From Mesoplasma sp. JKS002658 (lineage in GTDB: Bacteria > Bacillota_I > Bacilli_A > Mycoplasmatales > Mycoplasmataceae): 64,000 nt of DNA. The position numbers and the translations under genes are program-made. The notes under the pieces are model-generated. The model was not told the DNA's origin. It ran no database searches and saw nothing but the letters and a program-made list of their open reading frames with translations. Shown piece after piece: positions 36,536-47,050 of the stretch; the stretch's first letter is position 1, and every line of letters begins with the position of its first letter. The DNA is taken from the NCBI RefSeq assembly GCF_023566355.1, contig NZ_JAKNSW010000003.1, positions 39,040-103,039 on the forward strand, read 5' to 3'.

Positions 36536-37244
36536 CTTTGACCAGTGAAACCTTTTTGATCAATGTATTAATGTTAATTTAACCCCTTTGGTGAAAGAAC
36601 AATTAAATAACTATTACCAGTTATTAGTTCAAGAAAATGAAAAGTATAATTTAACCCGGATTATTAATGAAACTGATTTTTATTATAAGCATATTTTTGA
36701 TTGCTTATTGTTCACCAACCAATTTAATTTAGACCAACAAAAAGTTGCTGATATTGGTAGTGGAGCAGGATTTCCTGGGATTGTTTTAAAGATTTTCTTT
36801 CCGCAATTAACAATGGTATTGATTGAAGCCAGCCAAAAGAAAGTTAATTTTTTGAAGTTAGTGATTAATACTTTAGACTTACAGGGTATTGAAGTAGTTA
36901 GTGATCGTGCTGAACAATATAGCGTCTTACACCAAGAAGAGTTTGAAATAATCGTTTCTCGAGCAGTTGCTTATTTGGATATTATTCTTGAATTAGGAGT
37001 ACAAATGCTCAAAGTTGAAGGAACTTATATTTTATTAAAAGGACCGCGCGCTGAAGAAGAAATTACTAGAAGTGGTAATTTAGCAGAGAAATTAAATTTA
37101 AAGTTGGTGAATAAGCAAGTTCTGGTTGATAAGTATTTAGGTGTTAGAGTTAATTTGTTTTATCAAAAGTTAGGTAAAACACCAAGAGATTATCCTCGAA
37201 GTTATCGGGTGATTAAAAAATCAAGTGGTGGGTTCGAATCATAA
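36522..37244 (+). CDS. rsmG: 16S rRNA (guanine527-N7)-methyltransferase RsmG
   Basis: 240 residues. Start at ATG 36522 inside the end of pgsA; the first TGA is Trp (DQWNLFDQ). SAM-binding motif ADIGSGAGFPGIVLKIFFP, then LIEASQKKVNFL and VSRAVAYLD. Methylates G527 in 16S rRNA; loss of this gene gives low-level streptomycin resistance in other bacteria. ychF follows. Confidence 0.94.
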
Positions 37245-37271
37245 GTGTAGAAAAACAAGGAGAGAGTAAAG

Positions 37272-38369
37272 ATGAGTTTAAAGGTCGGTATTGTTGGTTT
37301 GCCAAATGTTGGTAAGTCAACCCTATTTAATGCGATTACTAATTCACAAGTAGAGGCTGCAAACTACCCGTTTGCTACAATTGAACCAAATGTTGGTGTG
37401 GTTGAAGTTCCAGATGTGCGCGTAGATTTTTTAAGTGAGAAGAACCAATCAAAAAAAGTGGTTCGCACAACGATTGAGTTTGTTGATATTGCTGGTTTGA
37501 TTAAAGGCGCCTCAAAAGGTGAAGGTTTAGGAAATGCTTTTTTAGCTAACATTCGTGAAACTGATGCGATTTGTGAAGTGGTACGATGCTTTGATGATAA
37601 GGAAATTATGCATGTAGAAGGGGCTGTAGATCCGATTCGTGATATTGAAATCATTAATTTAGAATTGGGTTATGCTGATGAGGCATCAATTGAAAAACGT
37701 CTTGCTAAATTGGCTCCCAAACTAAAGACTAATCATGATAGCGATTTAAAAGCAGAATACGACTTGTTAATTAAGTGCCAAACTACTTTGAAAAATAACC
37801 AGTTATTAAGTGAATTGATTTTAAATGAAAAAGAAACTCAGCTTTTAAAAACCTTCCAACTTTTAACTGCTAAACCCTTTATTTATGTAGTAAACGTTGA
37901 TGACACGACTTTAAGCGAAGATAATCATTATGTGCAACAAGTTAAAGCCTTTGCTACTGCTCATCACGCTGGGGTAGTAAAAATTTGTGCCAAGATTGAA
38001 GCTGAACTCTCTGAAGTCAGTTTGGCAGAAAAACAAGAATTTCTTGCCGATTTAGGTGCTGTGCAAACTGGATTGGATGAATTAATTCAAGTCTCATACA
38101 CCACTTTAGGATTGCGAACTTTTTTCACTACAGGAGTCCAAGAAACTCATGCTTGACAAATAAAGACTGGTTATACTGCTCCTCAGGCCGCAGGGGTAAT
38201 TCATACCGATTTTGAAAAGGGATTCATTAAAGCTGACGTTTACTCTTTTGATGATTTTGTCAAGTATGGATCAGAAAAGGGAGTAAAAGATGCAGGAAAG
38301 ATGCGTTTGGAAGGAAAAAACTATCAAGTTCAGGACGGAGACATTTGCTTCTTTAAGTTTAATAAGTAG
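37272..38369 (+). CDS. ychF: Redox-regulated ATPase YchF (Obg-like GTPase superfamily)
   Basis: 365 residues, normal length. Walker [33 protein letters not shown], and NVDD in place of the guanine-binding NKxD, which fits ATP preference. The C-terminal TGS domain includes [20 protein letters not shown]. Its last 71 codons follow a TGA Trp (HAWQIKTG). Role is in translation and stress, not fully defined. Confidence 0.95.
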
Positions 38370-38469
38370 AATATTTACACAAAATGTTAATAAGGGGTCT
38401 TAATATCTTGTTGATAGCTTGCTTTATTTATATAATCAAAGAGGAGATTGTATAGAGAGGAACGCATCT

Positions 38470-38868
38470 GTGAATAAAAACCTTCGAATTTTTTCTTATG
38501 TTACTTTAACATTTTTTACTATCCTGTTTGCTTGCCTGACAATTGGTCTTTTTTCCTACTTTTTAATCTATTGATTGATTTTAGGGGGCAATATTCATCA
38601 CCAAACTTTAGAAATTCATAAACTAAACATTAATGTTTTTTATTGATGTTTACCAATGATTGGTGGAGGCGCTTTGTTAACCATTTTTTATGCTTTTGGT
38701 TGCGAGTATCTTAAGAGAAGTAAGGAATACAACCCCTACTTTTTATTAGTATTAACAATTTTTTCAGGAATCTTTCCTTGTTTAGTTGCTTTAATCGCTG
38801 CTATTAGTCAAAAATCAACAGCAAAAAAGACTAGTAAAGAAAAGTCAAAAAGAAAACTAAGATCATAA
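38470..38868 (+). CDS. Small membrane protein of unknown function
   Basis: 132 residues from a GTG at 38470 preceded by AGAGAGGAA. About three to four membrane segments: residues 4-38 (a long hydrophobic run, perhaps two helices), 58-80 and 90-112, and a Lys-rich tail (KKTSKEKSKRKLRS). TGA Trp codons at YWLILGG and FYWCLP. A terminator overlaps its 3' end. No family recognised. Confidence 0.6.
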
Positions 38869-38886
38869 ACGGTCCTAGTTTTTTTT
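38850..38886 (+). terminator. Probable terminator
   Basis: AAAACTAAGA and TCCTAGTTTT with imperfect pairing, followed by a T-run. Confidence 0.55.
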
Positions 38887-39135
38887 ATCTAAAAAAGCAA
38901 ATTTTTACCTCATCCTTTCAAAAAAACACTTAAACGTTACTAATTGGAAAAATATTTTAATTATTTGTTAGTTTACTATTTTTTGTGAGTGTATATCTTG
39001 TAGAATAACAAATGAGAAAGGTAAAAAGCCCCTCAAAATTCCTTCATTGATCAGTATTCATCTCTATTAGAATTGATAGAGAAATAAAACAATAAATTAA
39101 AACACTATATAAATTTTTTAGAGAGGATGAAACTG

Positions 39136-40257
39136 ATGAAAAATGTCAATATGGTTTCTATTGATTTAGGAACAAAAAATTTGATTGTTAAAGTTAATGA
39201 TCAAATTGTCTACGACCAACCTTCGATTATTGTTTTTGATAATGAAAGTGGTCAAGTGTTTATCGGTGAAGAAGCGTTAATTATGCGTGATAAATCACCA
39301 ACCAATAAACTTGTGCGTGAGCCTTTAGCTAACGGAGTAATTTCTGATGTTAATGCTTTAGTGGCGTTATTAACAGAAATTTTTGTAAATATCGTGCAAG
39401 TTAATAATAAAAAAATTTGAAAATGAGGATCTTTTTGGAAGAACTCGGTGGTGTTGGTGGCTGTACCTTCAAAGATTTATCGTTTGGATGAAGATGTCTT
39501 AAGACAAGCTTTACACGGTAACCAACCAGCAAGAATTACTAACTTCAGTGAAAAGTTTAGAAGATATGAATACTTTAGCAAGGTAATGAACGCAGAAAAA
39601 ATTGTGATCATGCCTGCGGTTAAATTAGCAACAATTGGTGCTGGAATTTCAATTTGAGATTCACAAGGAGCATTTCTTCTTGATATTGGTGCTGGAACTT
39701 CTGATTGTTCGATTGTAGCTACTGGAGATATTATTGTTCAAGATTCAGTTAATGTTGCTGGTAATACTATCGATGCTGCGATTCAAAAGTATTTAGAAGA
39801 TAAGCATTATATTTCAGTTATCAGAGAACAAGCAGAAAGCATTAAAATTGAAGTTGGAATCAATGTTCAAGGTCATGATGACTTAAAAGATATTGATAAA
39901 GAAATTGCGATTTATGGAAAAAGCTTGAAAACTGGAAAACCAACCAAAATCATTTTACAAAAAGAAGAAATTCAAGGAATTATTCTTGAAGCAATTGAAC
40001 CAATTGTGAACCTTTGCAAATCAATAATTCTGCGTTCTGCAGCAAGTTTTGCAAAAGTAATCCAAGAAAACGGTTTAATTTTAACTGGAGGAGGATCTTT
40101 ATTGAGAAATATTGATCTTTATCTATCTCAAAGATTAGACTTAGAAAAAGTAATTATTGCTCCCGAACCACGTCATTGTGTAATTAAGGGAACTGAAATT
40201 TATGAAATGTATAAAAACGACTTGTATGATAAAGAATTTATCAGACCAAGTAGATAG
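39136..40257 (+). CDS. mreB: MreB-like actin, copy 1
   Basis: 373 residues. Two ATGs exist (39127 and 39136); AGAGAGG ends right before the first, so the second, nine bases on, is preferred. Actin-fold nucleotide motifs: MVSIDLGTKNLIVKV, FLLDIGAGTSDCSIVATGD, and GLILTGGGSLLRNI. MreB forms filaments under the membrane; in wall-less spiroplasmas several MreB paralogs shape the helical cell and drive swimming. TAGAAT at 39001 is a likely -10. Confidence 0.92.
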
Positions 40258-40277
40258 GCGAAAGGAGAGAGAAAGAA

Positions 40278-41498
40278 ATGACACATTTTAAAAAATGACA
40301 ATTTAAAAAGAGTGCTACTTTTAATGACTCGATTGCGGGTTATGAGTGGTTATGTATGGATGTAGGAACAGAAAACATGAAAGCTCGTTATGTTAACACT
40401 GGTCTACGTTTTGATGAACCTTCTTATATTGCTGAAGATTATGAAAAGAACCGGGTTTATTATGGTGAAGCTGCCAAATCTTTGGTTGATAAAGTTAATG
40501 AACATATTACTATTAAACGTCCTGTACGTGATGGAAATATTGCTGATCCTCAAGCATTAGAAAGAATCTTGATTAGAATTTTTGACCACTTCAAAATTTC
40601 TAAAGCAACCAAAAAAAAGTTAGTGGTAATTATGGCCACTCCTAGTGATATTAATCCAGTGCAACGCCAAGCATTAGAAAGTATTGTAACTAAACTTGGT
40701 GCTAGTCGGGGATTTGTTCAAGAAGAAGTAAAGATGGCCGCTTTGGGTTCTGGACAAGATATCTTCGGAACTTCAATTATGTCAGTTGATATCGGTGGTG
40801 GATCAACTGATATTGCCGTAATTGCTAAGGATTCAATCTTGCATTCAGCTTCAAGCTACTGTGCTGGAGATTATTTAACTGAAAAGATTCGTGAACATAT
40901 TTTAAGTACTAAGAGTGTACATATTGGGTTAAAAGAAACTGAAGATTTAAAAAAAGCGATTGCTTCTTTAGTGCCCGGACCAAACGAACGCCCTTACCGT
41001 GTAAGCGGGTTATTAATTCCTAAAGATAGTGCTAAATCTGGAGAAGTACTTTCAATTTCAAAAACAATTTATGTTACTCCTGAAGAAATCAGAGAAGTAA
41101 TGATTCACGAGTTCCGTGAACACGTTATTCCTGCAATTAGAAAGGTGTTAAGACTTTCAACTGAGAAAGCTTTAGGATCAGTTGCTGACTTAAAGAAACT
41201 TGGTAAAGGAATCACCATTTCTGGTGGTGGAGCTTACATTAAGGGAATTGATAAGTTTATTCAAGCAGAATTAGCCAAAGAATACCATTTAGAAGATTTT
41301 GATCAAAAAGGGAACTTAATTTCTAGTGAGGTTTATGAAGGGGACGAATTTGAAGTTCGTTGTTCTGCTGAGCCTTTATATGATGTAATCAATGGTTGTG
41401 TAAAGTATCGCGATGAAATTTATCGTGAAATTCTTGAAGAAAAGAAATTCAACTCTTTTAGAAAAACAAAAAGTGATATCTATAGTTTAAGTAGATAG
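40278..41498 (+). CDS. MreB-like actin, divergent copy 2
   Basis: 406 residues with an N-terminal extension of about 27 residues (WQFKKSATFNDSIAGYE) absent from copy 1. Actin motifs: CMDVGTENMKARYVNTG, MSVDIGGGSTDIAVIAKDS and GITISGGGAYIKGID. Middle region contains a longer insertion around SLVPGPNERPYRV. AAAGGAGAG precedes the ATG, 20 bases after copy 1, so they are co-transcribed and could co-assemble. A terminator follows, then the CRISPR locus. Confidence 0.9.
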
Positions 41499-41508
41499 TC
41501 ATAAAACC

Positions 41509-41537
41509 AAAACCTCCTAGTAAAATAGGAGGTTTTT
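41509..41537 (+). terminator. Terminator after the mreB pair
   Basis: AAAACCTCCTA, loop GTAAAA, TAGGAGGTTTTT. Confidence 0.88.
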
Positions 41538-41539
41538 AT

Positions 41540-41793
41540 TAACTTTCAAAAATATAGTTTAATTACTAACTTTTTTATAGTATATTTAAGGTGTGTAAAA
41601 CACAAAGGCATCCACTCCTATATTTAATAGGAGATTGCAAAAATTTCTCATATTTATTCATTTTAGATTTGTATTTACTTCCATCTTATCTTAGAAGAGT
41701 ACAATAAACGTTAATGACGATGTTTCAGATATTTATTCCTGTATAATTCTGGGTAAATAAAGTTGTTGCATCGTCTTTTTAAATAGTTGTGTG
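41540..41793 (+). other. Non-coding region upstream of CRISPR array 1, candidate leader
   Basis: 254 AT-rich bases without an ORF. Contents: a small hairpin CTCCTAT with ATAGGAG near 41619-41637; TACAAT at 41700-41705 and TATAAT at 41742-41747 as possible -10 elements; an inverted repeat GACGATG (41716-41722) and CATCGTC (41769-41775) followed by five T residues. If the array is read on the plus strand, the TATAAT would start transcription about 40 bases before repeat 1. No convincing anti-repeat to the array 1 repeat was found here. Confidence 0.5.
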
Positions 41794-42357
41794 GGTATAC
41801 ACCCTTGTGGATTCACAGGGGAATAGAACCGGCTGGTTTAGTTAATTTGATTTCAAGATGGTATACACCCTTGTGGATTCACAGGGGAATAGAACGGTAC
41901 AATCAAAACACAATTTTCAACAGAAGGTATACACCCTTGTGGATTCACAGGGGAATAGAACTGATCTTCTAATTCAAATCATTTTTTAAATGGTATACAC
42001 CCTTGTGGATTCACAGGGGAATAGAACTCTTTTTTTATTTGTTCAAAAGCATTAGGTGGTATACACCCTTGTGGATTCACAGGGGAATAGAACGATTGGT
42101 TCAGTTTTAATCGCACGAGAAATGGTATACACCCTTGTGGATTCACAGGGGAATAGAACATGGTTCTTTAAAATGTAAATCTGAATGATGGTATACACCC
42201 TTGTGGATTCACAGGGGAATAGAACTCGATTAATTTTTTAATTGCGGCGTTGTATGGTATACACCCTTGTGGATTCACAGGGGAATAGAACGACGCTTTC
42301 GGCCAATTCAGCGAATCTTTTGGTATACACCCTTGTGGATTCACAGGGGAATAGAAC
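41794..42357. CRISPR. CRISPR array 1: nine identical 36-base repeats, eight 30-base spacers
   Basis: Repeats start at 41794, 41860, 41926, 41992, 42058, 42124, 42190, 42256 and 42322, an exact 66-base period. Each begins GGTATACACCC and ends AATAGAAC; all nine look identical. The repeat contains an eight-pair hairpin: CCCTTGTG, loop GATT, CACAGGGG (one G-T pair). This is a strong repeat-encoded stem, unlike the type II repeat at 61236. Spacers are all different. A terminator hairpin follows within four bases of the last repeat. Direction is uncertain: the terminator favours plus, while a TTTTGAG junction at the right end favours minus. Confidence 0.95.
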
Positions 42358-42360
42358 CTC

Positions 42361-42397
42361 AAAAATCTCCACTACGATTATGTAGTGGAGATTTTTT
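42361..42397. terminator. Strong hairpin terminator at the end of CRISPR array 1
   Basis: AAAAATCTCCACTAC, loop GATTAT, GTAGTGGAG then ATTTTTT. T-rich on both strands, so it isolates the array from the downstream gene in either direction. Confidence 0.88.
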
Positions 42398-42401
42398 GTT
42401 T

Positions 42402-42407
42402 TATAAT
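42402..42407 (+). promoter_or_regulatory. Likely -10 element of the 749-residue protein gene
   Basis: TATAAT directly after the terminator, 26 bases before the ATG at 42434. This suggests the gene has its own promoter, separate from the array. Confidence 0.55.
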
Positions 42408-42433
42408 CTTAAAGAACAGAAGAGAGAAAAAGT

Positions 42434-44683
42434 ATGAACAAATTAAACGAGCAAATTGCAGCGGATTTGTTTTTAATTTATGGATTTAACGCTTTATCAT
42501 TTAGAGATGAAGAAGAGTGGAAATTAAAAACAAGACCATCATCTTTACGAACTATTAATAAGATCGTAAATGCTGATAGTCAAACAATTCTTGTTGGCAA
42601 AAAAGAAATTAAGAAACTTGATAAAATTTTGTGAGAATGGAATAAAAGAACTAGAGCCATTTTAAGTCATTCTAATGAAGAATTATTCAAACCAGATAAT
42701 AAAACTATTCTTGAATTTGAAGGTTCAATTGAAGAATATCTTCAAGAAATTTATGAATCTAACAAAGAAAAGATAATTTCAGCAAATAAGAATTATTTAT
42801 ACGAAAAAATAAATCATTTATTTAGAAAGTATCTTGATAATAAAGAACTTAAGTTTCGTCTTGAATCCCTTGTTATTTTGTCGATGACATTTTTTCTTTA
42901 TAAGTTTGAATTGAGTGGATTGTTAAATCCTAATAACCTAAGGTTGAAAACTATTTTTGATAATGACCCCGAAATAAAAGAAGTTTTGAATTATATTCTT
43001 AAAGAAGAAGTGGTTACCCATACTGAGATTATTGGTGATAAAGAATTTCAAACTAAGTATGATGATTTACAAATTCGGGGATGAAACTTGTATAGTAAAC
43101 TTAGCCAAGTTCCAGACTTAACTCCCAAAGATAAAGCATATTCATTTTTTAATAATTCTGATATTTACACTTTGTTAAGGTTAATTAGTAAGGAGGAAAT
43201 TGAATATTTTTCATCAAAAGGAAATTTTCTTTTAGAGGAAAATTATGGAAAGATAGCACCAATAAAAGAAGATAGTGAACAAAGAGAGGTTCAATATAAA
43301 CGAGCAAATATTGTTGATTATGATAAATTAGATAAGAATAAAATTTACTTTATTAAAATTAGCGACAACGAGTTTAACTTGTTCTTTTTTTCTAATAATT
43401 TAAAACCGGATGCGAAGAATTTTCTTTTAATTCAAGTCAAGAAATTGAAGTATGGTGAAGAAACAGATATTAATATTGACGATGACGACTTTTTAAAGAA
43501 CTATAAAAACAATAAGTTCAAATGATATACAATTCATTTTAACTCAAAGAATATTTTTAGTTTCTTGGATAAAAACAATTTACTAAATGATAAAAAAAGT
43601 TCTTTACTTACTGTATTAAAAAATACTTCTAATACCAAACAACAGCTTGATCAAAAAGATATTCATAGTCAGCACAATAAGTTAGAAGAATTTAAAAATA
43701 GAGTGAAGAGTAAAAACTATTTAAGTAAGGAATATAACAACAAGATTAATCCTAGAAAAGGAAATGAAATCCAACCAACCTTCTTAAAGGAGTTTTTATC
43801 AACCACCCTTAAGAGTTTGGGTGCTTATCTTGGGAACCAAAATACTGAAGAAAGCGAACGAATAAAAGTTGATAAAAACTCCATTGATCGGTTCTATTCT
43901 CATTTTTATGGTGATTTAAACCTTTTATTGGCAAAGAATAATCAAACCTACAAAGATGTTCTTGATTTTCAGTTTTATTCAGAAGAAATAATTCAGTCTG
44001 TAATTGATGCAATAACTACTGTTTTTGGAAGTTCTTTACAAGCAGATTACTTCATCAACGCTTTCTTTGTTGAAAAAGAAAATAATAGAAAAATTAATGA
44101 AATCTATTATTCATTAATTTTGGAGCGTCAAAATAATAAACAAAGAATGATGACTAATAAAAAAGTTTTTTATAAAGCTTTTTTATCAAGTTTTATTTAT
44201 TTAACTTATCCAAATGACAATAATTATGAAATTAATAAACAAAAATTAGAAAATTTCTTGTTAAAAAACTTATTTGTTTCAAGTAACCAAAATTTATCTT
44301 ATGATAATAAGAAAAAAGAACTAACAGTTATTCTTGAAAATAATAACGAGATAACCTTCAAAAGCCTGAATTTACCTATTAATCGTGAAGCAATAAAGTT
44401 GATTACTTATATCTTTAATAAACCTGAATTTAAACAAAAAAAATATCAATTCAACTATTCAAAGATTAACCGTAGTAAATTTTTGATGACAACTAATCAA
44501 ATTGATAAAGATACAGATTTAATTCAATTCTTAAGTAACGATCAATTGATTGATTTTGTAATTTGAGTGAAGAATAAACGTGATTCTTTAAGCCAAAAAG
44601 AAGCAAAGTGACCTCTTGATACTATTATGCATTCAAGATTTGTTAGTCCTGAAATTTATAATGAATTTAAGAATCAAAGATAA
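42434..44683 (+). CDS. Candidate CRISPR effector with HEPN-like motif, unknown family
   Basis: 749 residues with AGAAGAGAGAAAAA upstream of the ATG. Charged, Asn/Lys-rich, mainly helical in appearance, and without a single cysteine. Near the N-terminus, NKRTRAILSHSNEE gives R74-x4-H79, the catalytic spacing of HEPN ribonucleases. Near the C-terminus, VKNKRDSLSQKEAK has the same spacing with R716 and Gln 721. No RuvC DED pattern, HNH or zinc finger is visible, so it is not a Cas9 or Cas12 that I can recognise. Terminal placement of two HEPN sites recalls Cas13b and compact Cas13 proteins. The association with array 1 is by adjacency (76 bases). It could instead be an unrelated HEPN-type toxin or a protein where the motif is chance. 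Confidence 0.6.
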
Positions 44684-44786
44684 AGAAATAATATTCTTTA
44701 AATTGAGATAGATTTAATTAATAGAAAAAATGGGAAATATAACTTGTTTTTTTAATCTAATATAAATCAGAATTATATGCAGGAAC

Positions 44787-44838
44787 AAAAAAACTAAACA
44801 AGAGTAAGCGTTAGACTTGAATCTTGTTTAGTTTTTTT
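44787..44838. terminator. Bidirectional terminator between the candidate effector and topA
   Basis: Seventeen-base arms beginning AAAAAAACTAAACAAGA and ending TCTTGTTTAGTTTTTTT, with an 18-base loop. Confidence 0.85.
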
Positions 44839-46835
44839 TATTTCTTTGTACTAGTTTTTCGAGTGGTACTTCTTTTTGAGGTCTTTTTCTTGGTAGTTTT
44901 CTTTTCTCCATCAATTTTTTCAGGAGCAACATACTCTTTTCAAGTGCCATCAGCTTGTTCGTATTCACGATAAGAACAACCAGTGATTGGAAAGTTTGAA
45001 CAACCACGGCCACGATTGAAATAAGAACGGATAAAGACTAAATGACCCTGACCACAACGTGGACAGATAATATCACTTTCTGCTTTGACCTTTAGTTTTT
45101 CTGCTTCAACTTTAGTTGATAATTCATCATAAATATTTTTTAACCAAGGGTGGAAATCAAGTTCTCCCTCAGAAATCTTATCTAAGTTTTCTTCCATTCC
45201 TGCTGTGTAACCAACATCAAAAGTATCAGGGAATTCTGCATATAAATAATTATTAGCAATATAACCTTTATCTTCAACCACAATTGGTTTGCCTTTATGA
45301 TATTTAACATAACTACGGTCTTGAAGTTTAGTTAAAATCGGGTTGTAAGTTGAAGGTCTTCCTAAACCTAAACGTTTTAATTCCCTTACTAGCGAAGCTT
45401 GGTTGTACATGTTGGGTGGTGCGGTTTTAGCATTTTCATTAACAATATGATCTTTTCCAAGGTTAAGGATGAAGTCATTGTTCTTTTCAAGAGCAGGAGC
45501 AGTTTCGTGGTTTTTACTTACCAATTGGTCATTATCATCTAATTCAATGTTTTCATCAGTCTGGTCAAGATCTAAGATTTGATAACCTAAGTTTTTGACT
45601 TCTTGTCATGATTGTTTAAACTCATAACCATTATTATCAAAGGTTCAGCGATGGTTAATTCCGCTAGGACCATGCATTAAAGATTTTAAGGTATTTCACC
45701 AAATTAAGTTGTATAGTCGCTTTTGCAAATCATTATCAAACTGATCAGCAATTTTTCAGGGTGTATCACTTAAATGAGTGGGACGAATTGATTCGTGGGC
45801 ATCTTGAACATTACCTTGTTTTCCTTTGGGTTTTAAAGGTTGTGCAAACAAGTTAGTATCATAGTTTTTATCGATATAGTCATGAGCTTCTTGAATAAAG
45901 CTTTCACTATATCGTTGCGCATCAGTACGGATATAAGTGACTCATCCTTCTTCGTACAACTTTTGGGCTGTCATTGTAATTTGTGCACTACTCAAACGCA
46001 ACTTACTAAACCCATCTTGTAATAACCCCGCAGTTGAATAAGGTTTAAATGAGCGTGTCTCGAATTCTGCTCCTTTATAATCAACACATTTATATTCCGT
46101 GGTTAACTCATTAATAATCTTTTCATCAAGAGGTTTTATCAAATAATAAGTTTCTGGTTTATTAATTAAAACTCCTTGTTGATCTTTATTTAAATCAAGG
46201 TGAATATTTTTTTGCTCATCAATTACTTTAATCTTTTGATAAGCTATCTCTTTAAAGGCTTTGATTTCCTTATCACGAGTGACTAGGATATTTAACGCTG
46301 GGGTTTGAACTCTTCCTGCACTCAAAAGACCAGTAGCTTTTTGTAAAACTCCTGAAATTAAAAATCCAATAATTTTGTCTAACATTTGTCGAGAAATTTG
46401 AGCGTTAACTAAATCTTGATCAACATCTCGCAATTGGTCAAACGCAGCCAGAACTGCTTCTGGAGTAATTTCATCAAAAGTCATGCGCTTTACTACTTTA
46501 TTTTCATCGGTAAACAAGGATTTTAAATGTCAAGCAATCGCTTCTCCTTCGCGGTCAGGATCTGATGCTAAAACAATCAAATCTGCTTTCTTTCCAGCCT
46601 TTTTAATGGCAGTAATGTTTTTGGTTTTACTACGATCGTTGACAAATTCTGGTGTCATTGTTTGAACATCAATACCCAAATTATCCTTGCCTCGATTAGG
46701 AATTTTGGTAATATGTCCTCCACTTGCTAATACTTCAAATTTAACTTCAGGATGACCTGTTTCTAAAAAGTTTTTAATTTTATTGATTTTGGTTGGAGAT
46801 TCAACCAGTACTAAAATATTTTTTTGCTTTCCCAT
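44838..46835 (-). CDS. topA: DNA topoisomerase I
   Basis: 665 residues. The start at 46835 has AAGAGAG upstream; a longer frame to 47009 lacks similarity. TOPRIM: ILVLVESPTKINKIKNFL and LASDPDREGEAIAWHL. The active-site Tyr is in GWVTYIRTDAQRYSE. A C-terminal zinc-ribbon follows: CPRCGQGHLVF and a later GCSNFP/GCSY pair, then a Lys/Thr-rich tail. It relaxes negative supercoils, opposing gyrase. Several TGA Trp codons. Divergent from arcA; TAGAAT on the minus strand at 46957-46962 is a likely -10. Confidence 0.95.
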
Positions 46836-46994
46836 GTCTCTCTTAACTTTCTCTGTTTCATTTTTTACCATAAACTTTTTAAAAAGAATTGAAAAAAACA
46901 ATATTTTTTTTCTTATTCTTTGATGGAGAAGGATTTCTTCATAATTAATAATATCTATTCTAACAAGCATTATTGCAAAAACAAGAATATTAAT

Positions 46995-47033
46995 AACTGT
47001 CAAAAGCACAGTTAAACTGTAAAAATAACAGTT
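46995..47033. promoter_or_regulatory. Pair of 19-base inverted repeats, likely operator for arcA/topA
   Basis: Two copies of AACTGT-N7-ACAGTT at 46995-47013 and 47015-47033, one base apart, so centres are 20 bases (about two helical turns) apart. The second ends just where the -35 of the arcA promoter would lie. A dimeric regulator binding twice on one face would fit. It does not look like the usual ArgR box. Confidence 0.65.
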
Positions 47034-47050
47034 AATTTATTTTTTTAGAG

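Noticed and set aside
41590..41620. Possible tracrRNA anti-repeat for array 1 (AACACAAAGG near 41600)
   Set aside because: Only about eight bases with a mismatch pair with the repeat, far less than the 23-base exact match of the type II anti-repeat.
41787..42362. Open frames across CRISPR array 1 (repeating YTPLWIHRGIE or FYSPVNPQGCIP)
   Set aside because: Same artefact: 66-base period keeps frame through identical repeats.
42434..44683. Cas12 or Cas9 identity for the 749-residue protein
   Set aside because: No RuvC-I DxG motif, no bridge helix Arg cluster, no HNH and no cysteines for a zinc finger were seen.
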